Source: Ascochyta rabiei
Taxonomy: Eukaryota; Ascomycota; Dothideomycetes; Pleosporales; Didymellaceae
Direction of reading: 5' to 3'
Length of the DNA: 64,000 nucleotides
Assembly: GCF_004011695.2 (NCBI RefSeq)
Contig: NC_082421.1
Span: forward strand, 310,001-374,000
The translations under genes and the position numbers were made by a program. Shown here in pieces: positions 24,341 to 35,878 of the stretch; the stretch's first letter is position 1; every line of letters starts with the position of its first letter. The notes under the pieces are model-generated. The model was not told the origin of the DNA. It saw only the letters and a program-made list of their open reading frames with translations, and did no database searches.

Positions 24341-25259
24341 GTGGCGGCTGGACAAGGTAGGTAGGTGGTAGACAACTTGTGACGACGGGAGCATCATTGG
24401 CTGTGCTGCGAGGTGCGAGAAATGAAAATTCCCCAACGGGTCACACCGACTGCATGGTCTGTCGTTGGTGTCGTTGATGTTGCAGAAGCGCGTCATTCGA
24501 GGCCGCTGAGGACACACACATGGAGAGACCCAGTAAATCGCATTCCCTCCCCAATTCTGTTAGACACCCAGGCTAGAGCTCGTGGACAGGCGCGTGCTGG
24601 GTTGGTAGTGCACATGGTGGTCGTGCAAGCGGCCAGGATCATCGCTCGAAATGGATACGCAGGAGCGCAGGGGCGGGCAAATTGCACCCTGGGTGGGGGG
24701 CCAGGATGGGAGTGCGTTGTGCCGCGGAGGGGAATAGGCAAGGTGGGGAAGAGTGGGTGATGGCGTTGGACCGTCTGGCGGACCCAAAGATCGTCCTGTT
24801 ACCTAGATGCACTAAGATTACCGAGTTAGGCCCATCACGAGCAAGCCGCCCAGGGGAAGGAGCCACTGTCAAGAGACGACGTGCATGACGCAGGCACTCG
24901 TTTCGATTGTCTGACAGCTGCACGCTCAGGCAGATGGGGACATGTGTTGCTTCTGGCACCTGCACGTGTGCGCGCGGAAGCGTTTTGTGTGTCGTCCGTC
25001 TCGCACCATGCTTCCCAATCGGGAGTACACGGCGTGGCACAACCACTGCGCTGCTGCGGTGCAGCGACCCGGTGTCTATGTGGTTGGGTGGCTTGCTTCG
25101 ACAGTGGCAGGATTGGGTCGCCGAAAGACTCTCATCAACGGCGCAGTCACAACGATGGCAGGATTCCCGTCTGGTACAGACGCCGTCGAGCTTAAATCTA
25201 AAAATTGTATGCGACGCCATGCCGCTTTACACTCTGCGCCTGCCAAGCTGCGAGTTTGC

Positions 25260-25380
25260 GAGTTGTGAATTACGAGTTGCGAGTTGCGAACTGCGAGTTG
25301 CAAGTTACGAGTTGCGAGTTGCGAACTGCGAGTTGCAAGTTACGAGTTGCGAGTTGCGAGTCTCGAATGGCGAGTTGCAA
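25260..25380. repeat. 35-bp minisatellite built from GAGTTGC-like heptamers
   Basis: Heptamers close to CGAGTTG repeat about 16 times. Two neighbouring blocks of 35 bp (five heptamers each) from about 25275 are near identical, showing a second round of duplication on top of the heptamer array. Later units are more diverged (CGAGTCT, CGAATGG). Confidence 0.85.
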
Positions 25381-26775
25381 GACGCCATCGTCGCTGACTA
25401 CCTATGATGTAGTTGTGCATCTCGAGCACAGAGTACCAGCGCGGTGCCGCCAGCCACCTCCCATGCGAAAGAAACATTAGTTTCAGAACGAACAAGAGGG
25501 CGCGATTGGCCATGCATGGATCCTCTACCAGCGCGTGGGCATAGAGTAGCGGGATGGACCCGTTTGGGCGTTCACCTTGCATGAAAAAGTAACCCGGCGG
25601 GCTTCATCCAACGTGGGCATCCTTCGCATGCAGTGCAAAGCACGTCTGACTGTGTTGCAGTGTTGATGTTGCTGATGTTGCTGTTGTTGTCTCTGATGGA
25701 GTCTTCCATAGCCGCCGCCACCACCGTAGTCGTGCTGCCGATGCACCCCCCCCCCCCAATCCGTAGTCCACCACGTACCCACCCACCACACGGGAAGAGA
25801 CTCCACGATGCTCGACACAGAGACGAAGACCTGCTTCAAGCGGCAAGCACTGGTGCGCGTGTCTGTGTGTTCTCGTATGATGGCGGGCCGGGCGGCGGTC
25901 CCCTTGGTTCGCAGGCCAGCATCTGCTTGGACCACCAAAACCGGTGAGCTTGACGGAGCAGCACGCAGAGCCACTGCGGGATTACACACTGGGGGCTATG
26001 ATTCGCCAAGGGACCCTTCCCACTTGGAGCGCGGGCATGGCCAGGGTCTCGACCACTCAGCTGTCGGGTGGAGCCCCTTGTCAAATCAGCCTTGTTTGTA
26101 CAACCAAGGCCACCACCCAGCTAGAGCGCTGTGGGTCTTACACCGAACACCGTAATCGGATAAGCCTATGCCGCTTTCTTAGATTCGGCATGCACCTTGG
26201 CTATGCGAGTGCCGATGGGGAAAGAATCATCCCAAGTCAAGGCATTTCAAGTTCGCGCCTTCGTACATCGTGGCATGATGTTGATGCGGGCGGGAGAGCT
26301 GTCAGGGGAAATGAAACGGGCCTCAATATTGGAACGTAACCGAACAGAGAGCGGAATAACATGACTTGGGCTAGCTAGTCTAGGCAGCAGCGCCGCCGTT
26401 TGCGTGCAATCCACATCTTGTCCCAACAGAGTCTACCAAGAGTATGGGTGTATAATATCTCCACAAAAGGTCATGTAAACGCCGGGTATGCAATGCAAAA
26501 TGTGCAGCCAGTCGGCGACTGCGGGTATACAATGGAGCGAATGTTGAAGGGCGGAAAGCGAGGGTATCGTAATCGTAAAACGGCGGTAGACCAGCTACGT
26601 GGCGTGGCGTGGCGTCATGGTCATTGTGAAGTCGGAAATCGCAGCTTGGCAAAACGCTGTGCGGTCGTGTCCGAGCCGAATGATTGTCGAAAGCACACAT
26701 CTGAGATGAATCGTGCAGGCTGAAACGCAGGAGGCATAGTGGTCACCGCTGCGCCGGCATCGTGATTGGAACTCG

Positions 26776-27636
26776 CTACGACGCTGCCGATGACTTTCTA
26801 GAGGCTTTCATGTGTATCCTCTTGACATGGTCTCTCTGTGTCACATGGTTAGCGAGTCGATCGTCTAGCTGCAGGGAGTGGGCTCATCGTACCATGTTGT
26901 CGACGCGACTGAAGACTCGGTCGCATCCGCCGTACTCACACAAGACACCGGGGTTGTGCTTCGCTTCGTGTCGTGCCAGATCTTTTTTGCTCGAGAAGCC
27001 GCCACCGGTAGCTTGAGGGCATTCAGAGTGTCTGCAGAAGTAGTTTTTGCTGTGCCTCTTGTGATGTTTGCGAAGGTCGCAGCCTCGCGTAAACACTGCT
27101 CTCGAAGTACATCCTGGATAAGCACACGACCAGGTCCCGTTCTTGTTAGGGAAGCCGTAAGCTCGGAGATCTGGTGAGGTGGGAGAGAGCGAGCGAGGTG
27201 GTGTCCTCTCTGAAGGTGCGCTTGATGGAAGTCCCATTCCGCCAGAAGAGGAAGTGGAGTGCGATCTCGACGTCCGTGAGCCGACGAAATAATGTGGAAA
27301 AAGACTCGCGTCGGGCGCTAGAACGGGGCCAGCGGTCATGCTTGTGAAGGGAGGGTATGAGTATGATGATACTGGCGGCATCGACATGGTCTGCGACGAC
27401 CATGGGTTATGTGGTGGGTAGGGAGAGTTCATGACCGGCCTGTAGTGTGGTTGTGTGTAGATGGGTCCGTTGCTACACAAGGTTGTGGGAATGGGATGTG
27501 CCATTTGGTGTAGTGGTGGAGAGTACATGATACTCGGAGGTGATTGACATGTGCTGAAGGGGGATATGGCGCCCATGCTCTCTTCTGGGGCGAGCAGAAC
27601 CATGTCCACTTCCGGTGAGTAGTATGACATCCTCAT
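26776..27636 (-). CDS. three-finger C2H2 zinc-finger transcription factor
   Basis: Exon 1 27636-26893 and exon 2 26835-26776 around a 57-nt intron (donor GTACGA, branch CGCTAAC, acceptor CAG) give 267 residues. The first 180 are Ser/Pro/Tyr-rich and probably disordered. The C-terminal 85 hold three fingers: CAYPGC...HHKRH, CRHSEC...HEAKH and CEYGGC...HVKRIH. The intron falls inside the third finger: without splicing the frame stops after DNMVR and the last two zinc-binding histidines are lost. Splicing to RDHVKRIHMK restores them, which is strong support for the model. No other domain was seen. Targets are unknown; the gene sits alone in gene-poor DNA. Confidence 0.88.
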
Positions 27637-30600
27637 GTAAGCACAGTGGTGGGGTGGTCGGTAGAGGTTGGACGAGGTTGGACGTTGTTGGACGTTGTTG
27701 TGACGGTACAGGATGAGGAAAGCTGCCGGTCTTCAGACGGTCGTCGGTCGGAGTATATGTGGGATAGGACGTCGTGAGGGGAGGCCAGTGCGTTGTGACG
27801 GAATTCTTAGTGAAGTGAGAACGGTCGAGTGTCTAGCACAGACCCAGTGTACAGGGGAGTGGGTTCCCAGCAACTAGCCCGGGATGTAGAGCGTTAGTGT
27901 GCGAGCGTTTCAGGGGCCTCTCCGCAGAATAAGGCTGAAGTCCTTAGGCGTGTCGCAGCAAGTGGCAGGTAGTCGTGGCGGTGCTCAGATGTCTTGCAGT
28001 AGTAGCCTGCCGAAGGATGGGCCCGTGAGAGTGAGCCTTACTGTCACCAAGATAGAAACTGACGGCAAGCAGCCAGCCGGACAGTGAGCATTATCCACCG
28101 TGGATCCGCGGCGCAGACAGAAGTCGTAGCCTTTGTATGCCTGAGAGGCGAGCATCATCTCACCCAAATTGCACGTACTCGATAAATAGAATCAGAGCTA
28201 GTTGCGATGATCCAAGTGGGTAGGTAGGTTGGCTAACGCTTGTTGCGCTGGCTTCTGATTTTGCTACTGGTCCAAGGCTGTTGCCTCCCGGCTCAGCAGG
28301 TGCATAACCCGTTCACAAGTGCGGTGGGCGCTTGAGTAAGCCTTGGGCGGGTGAGTGGTACAGGCTCAGCTCTAGCGTTGGTCACCTACTCCTGCGGCCT
28401 GCCAGGGTTGGTCTTCTGGAAGGAAAGCTTCGCAGTCAGTGAGCATTTCGCTTGCAATTGTTCACCTGCATCTACGCGCCCCTGTCAGCAGATGCACGCG
28501 AATCAGACATGCAGTGTCACCAGAAGCCTCGCCGACTTGTCCAATTGCGAAGGATTTAGTCTCCGAGCACAACACTGGCTGGAGTGGCACCCCAGCGCAG
28601 CCACGGGCAAGAAGAATCGGCGTCAGAGGCTGCACGTGAACGGCGAGAGGCTTCCGCCCTCTGCTTCCAGCGCTTTGGCGTTGGAGATGATGGACAGTCG
28701 ATCGCAGCATGGCAAACGTAGTGTCGGTGTGTGCGGGCGGGTGCAAGCTTGGGCTCTTGGGTCGCTAAGTCCGGTCGCATATCGCGCGCTGGGATGCTGG
28801 GATGCTGGGATGCTGGGATGCCGGTGAGCCGGTCGTAGGTCGTTCGTCCCCAGTGGAGATGAGGGCGAGGTACCTAGCCGTGCACGCAGCTAAGAATAGC
28901 GCCCACCAGAAAGAGAGACTAAGAGAACAGCCCTGCTTCTAACCTCCTCCAGCGTTGTCACGCTCTGAGTCAGTTGTTTCAACCGTCGCGACTTTTCTCA
29001 GATTATGTTCCGTCGCTGTCGAGTCTGCCTAGTCTAGTGTCTGCTACCCATGCACTCATTCCACCGAAGACCGGCCGTCTCAGTGACCTCAGTCGCCAAG
29101 ACGGCTGCCAGCCGCAACGCAACGTTCAACGTTGGGATTGCAATTTGACAGTCACCCTCGAGTCACCGGGTCGTCACTCTTGCTGCTCACACTTGCTGCT
29201 CACATTTGCTGCTCATACTTGATGCCTGCAGGGATGCAGAGACCGAAAGAAGAAACATAGCCAGCGAGCTCGCCTCGCTTATAACCCACTCCTCCTCAAT
29301 CGAACGACCGCGCCTGCTGGTCCATGGTCCATGATCCATGGCCAATGACCATTCCAATAGATGCTCAGATCAGAATCACTGCATACGCCTAAAGAGGCAT
29401 TGCTAGCATCATGGCCCTCTCTATGGCTAGCTTCACCCTGCAAACACCGCAGGTTTCGCTGGACGATCTGGTCACCCATGTCCGCATCGATTGCATTGCT
29501 TCGAACCAATGCGCTCCTCCATGACTGAAGACCACATGGGAAAGACTGGTTCCACTCTGCATGCAGCGCACGAGTGAGCACCTTCCAAACCCACACTCAT
29601 TTTGTTGGCCCACTGACGAGTGCGGCTTGCTGTTTTGCTGGAGAGCCAGTTGGCTGTAGACCCACCAGCGCTCGAGATGGTCCTTGGTATTCGCATTACA
29701 TGTTTCTGTTCATGTCGCAATGCCACTGCATTTGCTCCTTGTTGAGCTGGCAGCCATTGTGGGAACCACATCCCAACACGTGAGAAACGCTGACCACAGG
29801 ACGTCCGATAATCTCCCTTCCACAAGATGCTAGTCGCCATCGTGGTATTGGCCCAATAGTCGCCGGTAGCCATCTAGCCTAAACCAAAGTCCATAAAAAA
29901 AAAGCATACCAACAATCGAATCGAGATGCATCTCAGGCCGGTAGCTGTACCGGATGTCTGAAACAATTGCGAACTCCCAAAACCAACAGCCTGGTCAGAC
30001 AGTGTGCTAGGCCTCCGTCTGGACTTTATCGTTCGCACTTCAATTCGTCATCTGCGAAACAGGCGACTCGATCCGTACGCAATTACTGTCACTCCGCACT
30101 GATGATCGTCAAGCACTACAAGGGACTGCATCGGCAGAGACGCTTTGTCCAATACACAAGCTCTCGAAAATGTTCCCCACAGGTATATGCTACGTTTACG
30201 CATCGAAGGACCCTAGTGCAATTCCATCGTCATGCCCTGTAGCCTGCGGCAACTGTGGCGAGCGTGTCAAGCCACCACTCCACCACAAGCCGACTATCGG
30301 CGAAAGGATACCGACCTCTCCGTGGACGACTCGCCAGTCCAAGAAATCTGAAGAAGAATATGCTTAAAAAGTTGTGTCAAGCTCAAATCTGACGGGTTCA
30401 GCTGTTGGTGGCCTGACCGAGCCCCGGCTCCAGATACTCGGAAGAGACAGACCCTAAGGCGCAATCCCTAGCCGCTGTTGGAGCTCATCACCATGGCTCT
30501 ACAGGTGTCCACGAGCATGATCCAGGTACAGAGCAGATCAGCTTTGGCCTGGACAATAGTGGACCATTCATCATTGGAAAGACTTATTGTCAATGGCTAT

Positions 30601-32275
30601 GCCTTGCACATCTCAACCCTTGTGTCGACTGTCCATCATCTCAATTTGAAGGAGCACCTTGGTATAATGCAGTGGACAGCATTTGGACCAAACTCAGCCG
30701 GGAACAATAACTATCGCCTCAGACACAGCAAGGTCTTCCAAGATGGTTGTTAAAAAAAAGGGTCTCGCTTGCCCCTGTCGTTCAATCTCTGGTGGATCAG
30801 TGATGATCACAGCATCATGAGAATGAAATCACCAATAGTTTTAGCAGTCGGACCCACCACCTTGAAGCGCATCGAACCCGCTATCCGCAAGCCTCACTCT
30901 CTAGGCGTAACGCCATATACTCTGAACCAAACACTCGGGATGTCGAGAAGAAAGACCTGCGTTCTTTGGTTTCATCGCGAATCGCACTGCCTCAACTCTA
31001 GGCTTACTTGCCTACCATGGCAGTAGCAAGGGCTTTTGCTCATCGGAGACTCCGGCTTGAGAATTAATTCACCGTGCTCCTCCATAGCGGTATCGCGCTA
31101 CAATGGTACTTCATCATAGCCAATGCGAGTAGAAACTTGTCACATACATAGACGCCATAATCGCGATGATTCAGGAGACCATCACACGGCAGTAGTATCC
31201 CAGGTAGGCGCGTAATGGGTCTTTCGATGTGTCAAACGCAGCACAGCTTGCCCATTCCCAATTTTTCCAAACTCTCATCAAACTCAGGGCCGTGATTTGT
31301 GATGACGCGGCGAACAAATTTTGGATCGGACTCCTGCTCTCTACAGTAGAGCCCAGCATCTCTGCATCCCTGGCTCAGGATCAAGGAACTCGTCTGCCCA
31401 GCGTAACCCTTGAAGAGATAACGGTCTCATACTCTCAGACCCGTGCCTTGATTTCTGGGCCATTCATTCAATCACTGACGCATACACAGTTTCTCAGCAA
31501 TCTCATGTCACCTCTGTTCTCCACAGTCACAGAGCATCAAGGCAACGACACCACTGACCATGTTCTAGGCAGGACAGGCCTTCCGTCATCCCCTCGCCCC
31601 CTCGCTGAGCTCACCCAATTCAAACCCCCCTCCTCTCGAATAAGGATGTATATAGTAATGCCAGTCACACACGACCCCCGACCTCACTGTGCCAGACTAC
31701 ACCCAAACTGCACACGACAGCTCCAGCATCTGAGGCCAGAGCACTCTCTGACACCTCATCGGGCTGCACCAATCTACCCGTCCCCAGCTCTGCAGCGCAT
31801 CCCCACCCACCCGCGCAGAACTCACTTCTCGCTCGATGCTGACTAGGTTGCTACGCTTGCCACGTCTTGTTGCGCGATGAGAAGCAAATCCACGGAGAGC
31901 TTGCAGGGAGCGTGGGGGGATGGGCGGTGGAATGAAAGGATGAGCGTGGATGTCCGAGGTGAGGAGGATTGCCTCGTGGAGTATGTTCTTGCTGATATTA
32001 TATTGACTAAGAGGGGATAGCGCTGCAGATTTGTTTCCGCAGCGTGGTGGTGGTGAGGAGGAGAAGCGGCGTGCAGTATTGAGTGCCTGAAGGATAGGAA
32101 GTTGATTTCGACGCGGTTCAGTTTGGATGAAGGACGATAGCCGCTCGTTCCAAGATGGAAGATGAAGAAACCAGGATTGTTGATGCGAAGCTGAGGCTAG
32201 GTAATGACACGCATCTACACGCATCAACGGAGCACACCGCTACATCTCGCGCCTCTCGCAAAATACCACTTCCAC
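27637..32275. other. 4.6 kb without a supported gene
   Basis: The left part is the promoter of the C2H2 gene (GGACGTTGTT/GGACGAGGTT direct repeats near 27670-27700). No frame in the rest has domain-like content. A minus-strand frame 31697-32224 has a vaguely mitochondrial-presequence-like stretch (LNTARRFSSSPPPR), but nothing else supports it. Around 29315-29353 overlapping CCATGG-type repeats form partial palindromes. Confidence 0.45.
28791..28823. repeat. GGGATGCT tandem repeat
   Basis: Four copies of an eight-base unit (GGGATGCT with small variation) in gene-free DNA. Confidence 0.75.
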
Positions 32276-33910
32276 TCACCACCGCCCGCCCGGTATCGAA
32301 ACCACACTGCCCCTTAGACTTCCACTCGCACTACTTCCAGACCCCATCGCCTCCCACTTCGCCCCTGTGCTGATAACACCATCCAGCCTCTCGGCCTCCT
32401 CGATTACATCCGCCAAGTAAGCGCCCTCGATTCCCTCATCACCCAACGCATCACTGTCCTGCAGCGCACTGAGACAGGAAAACACAATGTTGCCCAGATA
32501 CACGTTGGTCCTGCGCTCCACCTCGGCCGCAAGCTCCATCGCACCGAGCGCTTCGGTGCCGTCGAGAAAGACTTCAACCGTGGCGGTGGCCGCGTCCAAG
32601 GCGATGCGCGCGATCGAGGTTTTGAAACAGAGTTCTGCGAGGACGAGGCCGACGCGGAAGATGTGGACGTGTTTTGAGAGATGGATGCGGGGTTTGTGCG
32701 CTGCGAGGCAGGAATCCAGCGCGCGTGTTGTTTGGGATTTGACGTGTGTACGGGTCAGCATGATGGTGTGGTTTCGGTTGGCGGTTCGGCGCCAGCGTAG
32801 GTTGGTGCTGGAGAGGTGGTCGAGCCACGGGCTGCCGAGGAGGCGGAGGGAGGAGCGCGCAATGCCGATTGCGATTGCGCACTGGTCTTGTGGGTAGAGG
32901 ATTTGAGAGCCGATGCGGGTGTTTTGGTCGCTGAAGATGGTGGAGAGCGGGTATTTGAATTCGAGGTTGGAGAGGAGGTTGGTCGGGGGTATACTGAGCT
33001 CGAAACCGTTGGAGCTGCGTGAGGATGGTTTGACATAGCAGACATCGTATTTGTATTTTGCCTGCATCAGATTGGGAATTGCAGTGGCTAGGCTGCTCTT
33101 CACGCGCGAAGACCCGCTGATGGCTTCGATCTTCACAGGGTGTACCAGCACCTCGTGAGTGCTCCCATCTAGCGAAAGCAAGAAAGCGAAGTCTTGCTCT
33201 CGTATCTGTGGTACTGACAATCCGATGTGCACTCTGCTGTCCTCACCGGAGGCTTTGTGTAGCATTTCAGCATCCTTTTGCGCAGAAAGCGCATCGAGAA
33301 GCTTGATCTGCACAGAACCTGACCGTCCATCGCCAGGTTTCAGCACAGATTTCCTTCCAGGTAGACGCTTGAGTCCCAAGAAGATGCCTGGATGTTCTTT
33401 TTCGAGGTGATAATCGGAAAATCGTTCCAGCATGGTGAGCTTCCGATGCATACATCCCAGACGTGTACCCAGATTCTCAGCCCTTCTGAGGACGCTCAGA
33501 ACGAACTTGTGCGACCAGGAAGTTTTACGCCATATCCGTTTCAGACAATCCTCGACGAGCCACTCGTCAGTGTGCGAATGCCCTGGTCGAGCACGCAACG
33601 CACAGCCAACAATCAGATCAATATCTTGTCTCATCGACCCTGTAAGGACTTGAATCTCTTTCAAGGTAGCTTGCACGCGTTCGCATCCCAGTCTTCCGAA
33701 CAAGACCTGCATGTAGATGATGGGTTGCCGTTCTTGGACGTTGAACTTCCGCTGCCAACTTTGGAGAGAGATCTCGGCGGCATCTATGCCCTCTCTTAGA
33801 TCGAACAGTCTGTCGGAGAGGCGTCGCCATCGGTGCGTCTGCTGCCCGAATACCTCGAGTCTCCGACCGGCTGCGGTAAGACCTGGGACTATGCTCTTGA
33901 CTTCCGTCAT
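32276..33910 (-). CDS. HeLo-like / DUF7580-like fungal protein
   Basis: A single exon of 544 residues from the ATG at 33910. The N-terminal ~130 residues are helical and start VPGLTAAGRRLEVFGQQTHRW, with IDAAEISLQSWQRKFNV, in the style of fungal HeLo/STAND N-terminal domains. The C-terminal half carries LRLLGSPWLDHLSSTNLRW, a central variable segment, then HIFRVGLVLAELCFKTSIARI. That matches the end of the kinase-like DUF7580 region as I know it (SPW...; FxLGxxLxELCxG), without kinase catalytic motifs. Family knowledge: related proteins belong to fungal incompatibility and cell-death repertoires; that role is inference here. A good donor (GTGAGTGG) overlaps the stop codon, so an extra 3' exon is possible, though none was identified. 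Confidence 0.7.
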   Translation of the reverse strand: MTEVKSIVPGLTAAGRRLEVFGQQTHRWRRLSDRLFDLREGIDAAEISLQSWQRKFNVQERQPIIYMQVLFGRLGCERVQATLKEIQVLTGSMRQDIDLIVGCALRARPGHSHTDEWLVEDCLKRIWRKTSWSHKFVLSVLRRAENLGTRLGCMHRKLTMLERFSDYHLEKEHPGIFLGLKRLPGRKSVLKPGDGRSGSVQIKLLDALSAQKDAEMLHKASGEDSRVHIGLSVPQIREQDFAFLLSLDGSTHEVLVHPVKIEAISGSSRVKSSLATAIPNLMQAKYKYDVCYVKPSSRSSNGFELSIPPTNLLSNLEFKYPLSTIFSDQNTRIGSQILYPQDQCAIAIGIARSSLRLLGSPWLDHLSSTNLRWRRTANRNHTIMLTRTHVKSQTTRALDSCLAAHKPRIHLSKHVHIFRVGLVLAELCFKTSIARIALDAATATVEVFLDGTEALGAMELAAEVERRTNVYLGNIVFSCLSALQDSDALGDEGIEGAYLADVIEEAERLDGVISTGAKWEAMGSGSSASGSLRGSVVSIPGGRW

Positions 33911-34507
33911 CGTTAAACAGTAGATAGCGTGCCAGTGCTATGCGTACGGACGATCAGTCTGCAATTGTCTGTTGACCTAGATAGAGATGTGCGAGCTGAG
34001 GGCGGCGCAGTGAGTGACAGAGGTTTCCGGAAAGTTGCGTCTGTCAGGTCCAGATCTCACAAATAGAGAAGCCGGCCTCATGACCCTCAAAATCAAGGCC
34101 AAAACCCATGCAAACCACGGCTCTGTGTAAGCAGGTGTACTGCGATTGGGTGTAAGCAGCGTGTGGGGTGGCTGAACACCAGTTCGTGACGCTCAGCCCT
34201 AAAATAGCTCCGCTGGCCCCCACAACATCAGCAGAGTGTCTGCTGCCTAGACCTAATTCGTAAGTTTGATGATGATGTGGGACGGGCCGGACCAGTTCTG
34301 TCAATTTCGGTTGGATTTTCAAACACATTCAGCAATGTGAGACGGTAGGAAGGGTGGTGTTGGGTACACTCGCAGTTGCGTAGCCGCGTCGTGCGCCCAG
34401 GTCTAGGTTCAGCTCGGTCCTGTTGTGCACATATCTGTCGCGATGCTCGTCAGCATGAAGAGCTGACTTGCTCTCTCAGGCCGTATGATTATCATTGCTG
34501 CTACAGG
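33911..34507. promoter_or_regulatory. divergent promoter region
   Basis: About 600 bp separates the start codons of the HeLo/DUF7580-like gene (-) and the gene at 34508 (+), so both promoters lie here. The frame of the plus gene is open back to 34376, but that start is not favoured. No motif recognised. Confidence 0.4.
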
Positions 34508-35746
34508 ATGACGACCAGCTCCCATGACTTCCTAGATGTCGACAAGCCCGCTCCAATGCCCAGACAACATCGCTCGCGATCAAGTGGCTATGTCGATCAG
34601 CTTGAGGAACATGCGCGAAGGGACAGGCGTGAGCGTGAGCTGCAGATGAGGCGCTATCACGAGAACAGTAGACACTCATCTACTGCCTACCATATAATAA
34701 AGTCCGATCATCTTTGCGTCCCAGTGTTCGAGACAGCCAGGCAACCTCGGGACAGCGAACAAGTTGAGCAAAGGCGTGAGAGTCAGTCGCCGCGTAGCTT
34801 CCGTGTAGAAGAGGTTCGTCCAGGGCCAAGACCAGCATACAACTACAACCTGAACACTGAGCCTGTCCTGCCGAGCCAATCGCCAACAAAGCATGAGTGG
34901 AAGCCGCACCAACATTCAAGCAAGCCGAAAATCAAAGTTCAAATCATCCAGGACCACCCACCGATTTTTGACAAAACATCCGCACGCACGCCAAAGCGGA
35001 GTCCGAGTGCGAGTCCGAAGTCATCGACCGCACAGCCAGAGTTGCCATTCCAGTACTCGACGTTGCAGGTAAAGCTCGCTCAAATCTGTGCCGTCTGCTT
35101 GCCGTTCAAGGACGTCGAGCCTGCCGACCCACGCGATCTGACGTTCGAAAAGATCGCAGCGCAGGTCGAGGGGTTTGGATTTGATCTGCGGATATGGAGT
35201 CAGGTTGCGAACGTGAATGGACTTGCCATGGTCGAAAAGAGCAAGAGGAACGTCGCAAACGCTGCATCACGTAATCTGGCTCGCTTGATCGTTCGGGTGT
35301 CTGAGCTACATGATGCATGCGCCGCAGCAAAACCCCGGGATCTAAAGTTGCCTTCACTGCCCACTGTGACTGACAAGGAAGACGAAGAGGAGCTGTATGA
35401 TGATGATGAAAGCGAAGACGACGCGTAAGAACACGCTCAGAATGAAAGGCAGTCGAGGCTGACGAACGACAGCAACATCGACGACCCCACGGAATCTCCA
35501 GGCTTTGTGATTCACTCGCTGCTTCACAGCATCGAAGTGCAGATCCAGACACTGAAGCGCCTGTCACGGTCACTGCAAGAAGCGACGCCGGATGCAAAGG
35601 ACGAGGTTGTAAACGTCACTAGGCTGGTCGATGAGACGGCGCAGTATTTTGGCTCGAATACCGCATTGCAGCTTCATTTGATCGACTCGAGACTCTCAGG
35701 ACGGAAGGCGTTGGTGGCGGCACGTCGCGCATGTAGGATTGTGTAG
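34508..35746 (+). CDS. unrecognised protein, disordered N-terminus and helical C-terminus
   Basis: Exon 1 34508-35424 and exon 2 35473-35746 (48-nt intron, donor GTAAGA, branch GCTGAC) keep phase, 396 residues. Start chosen at MTTSSHDFLDVD, since the open frame upstream of it looks like leader. The first 190 residues are Arg/Ser/Pro-rich with RRDRRERELQMRRY and are probably disordered. A more ordered part begins at LPFQYSTLQVKLAQICAVC and runs through FEKIAAQVEGFGFDLRIWSQ; an acidic run (EDEEELYDDDESEDDA) precedes the intron. Exon 2 encodes a helical end (FVIHSLLHSIEVQIQTLKRL). No known domain. Its 3' end faces that of VPS71 across 132 bp. Confidence 0.7.
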
Positions 35747-35878
35747 TCGAGTAGGGAGTCGTCTCGAGTGATGTGATTGTACGGCATTGTTCGTGGGCCG
35801 GGCGAATGTAGTGGAAAGGTAGAATTGATGTTGGGTATCATGCAAGGTCCAGTGCTCTCAACAGTCGAATACATCATC

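Larger units (their letters stand above)
23235..26775. other. gene-poor 3.5 kb between secreted-protein gene and C2H2 gene
   Basis: Holds the promoter of the secreted-protein gene at its left end and the 3' side of the C2H2 gene at its right. Simple repeats occur at 24297-24340 and 25260-25380. Overlapping frames of up to 193 residues have no protein-like features. Confidence 0.45.

Noticed and set aside
31697..32224. Minus-strand frame with mitochondrial-presequence-like start
   Set aside because: Apart from ARRFSSSPPPR nothing looks conserved. It could be a 3' exon of the HeLo/DUF7580-like gene, but I could not find a phase-correct acceptor with confidence.
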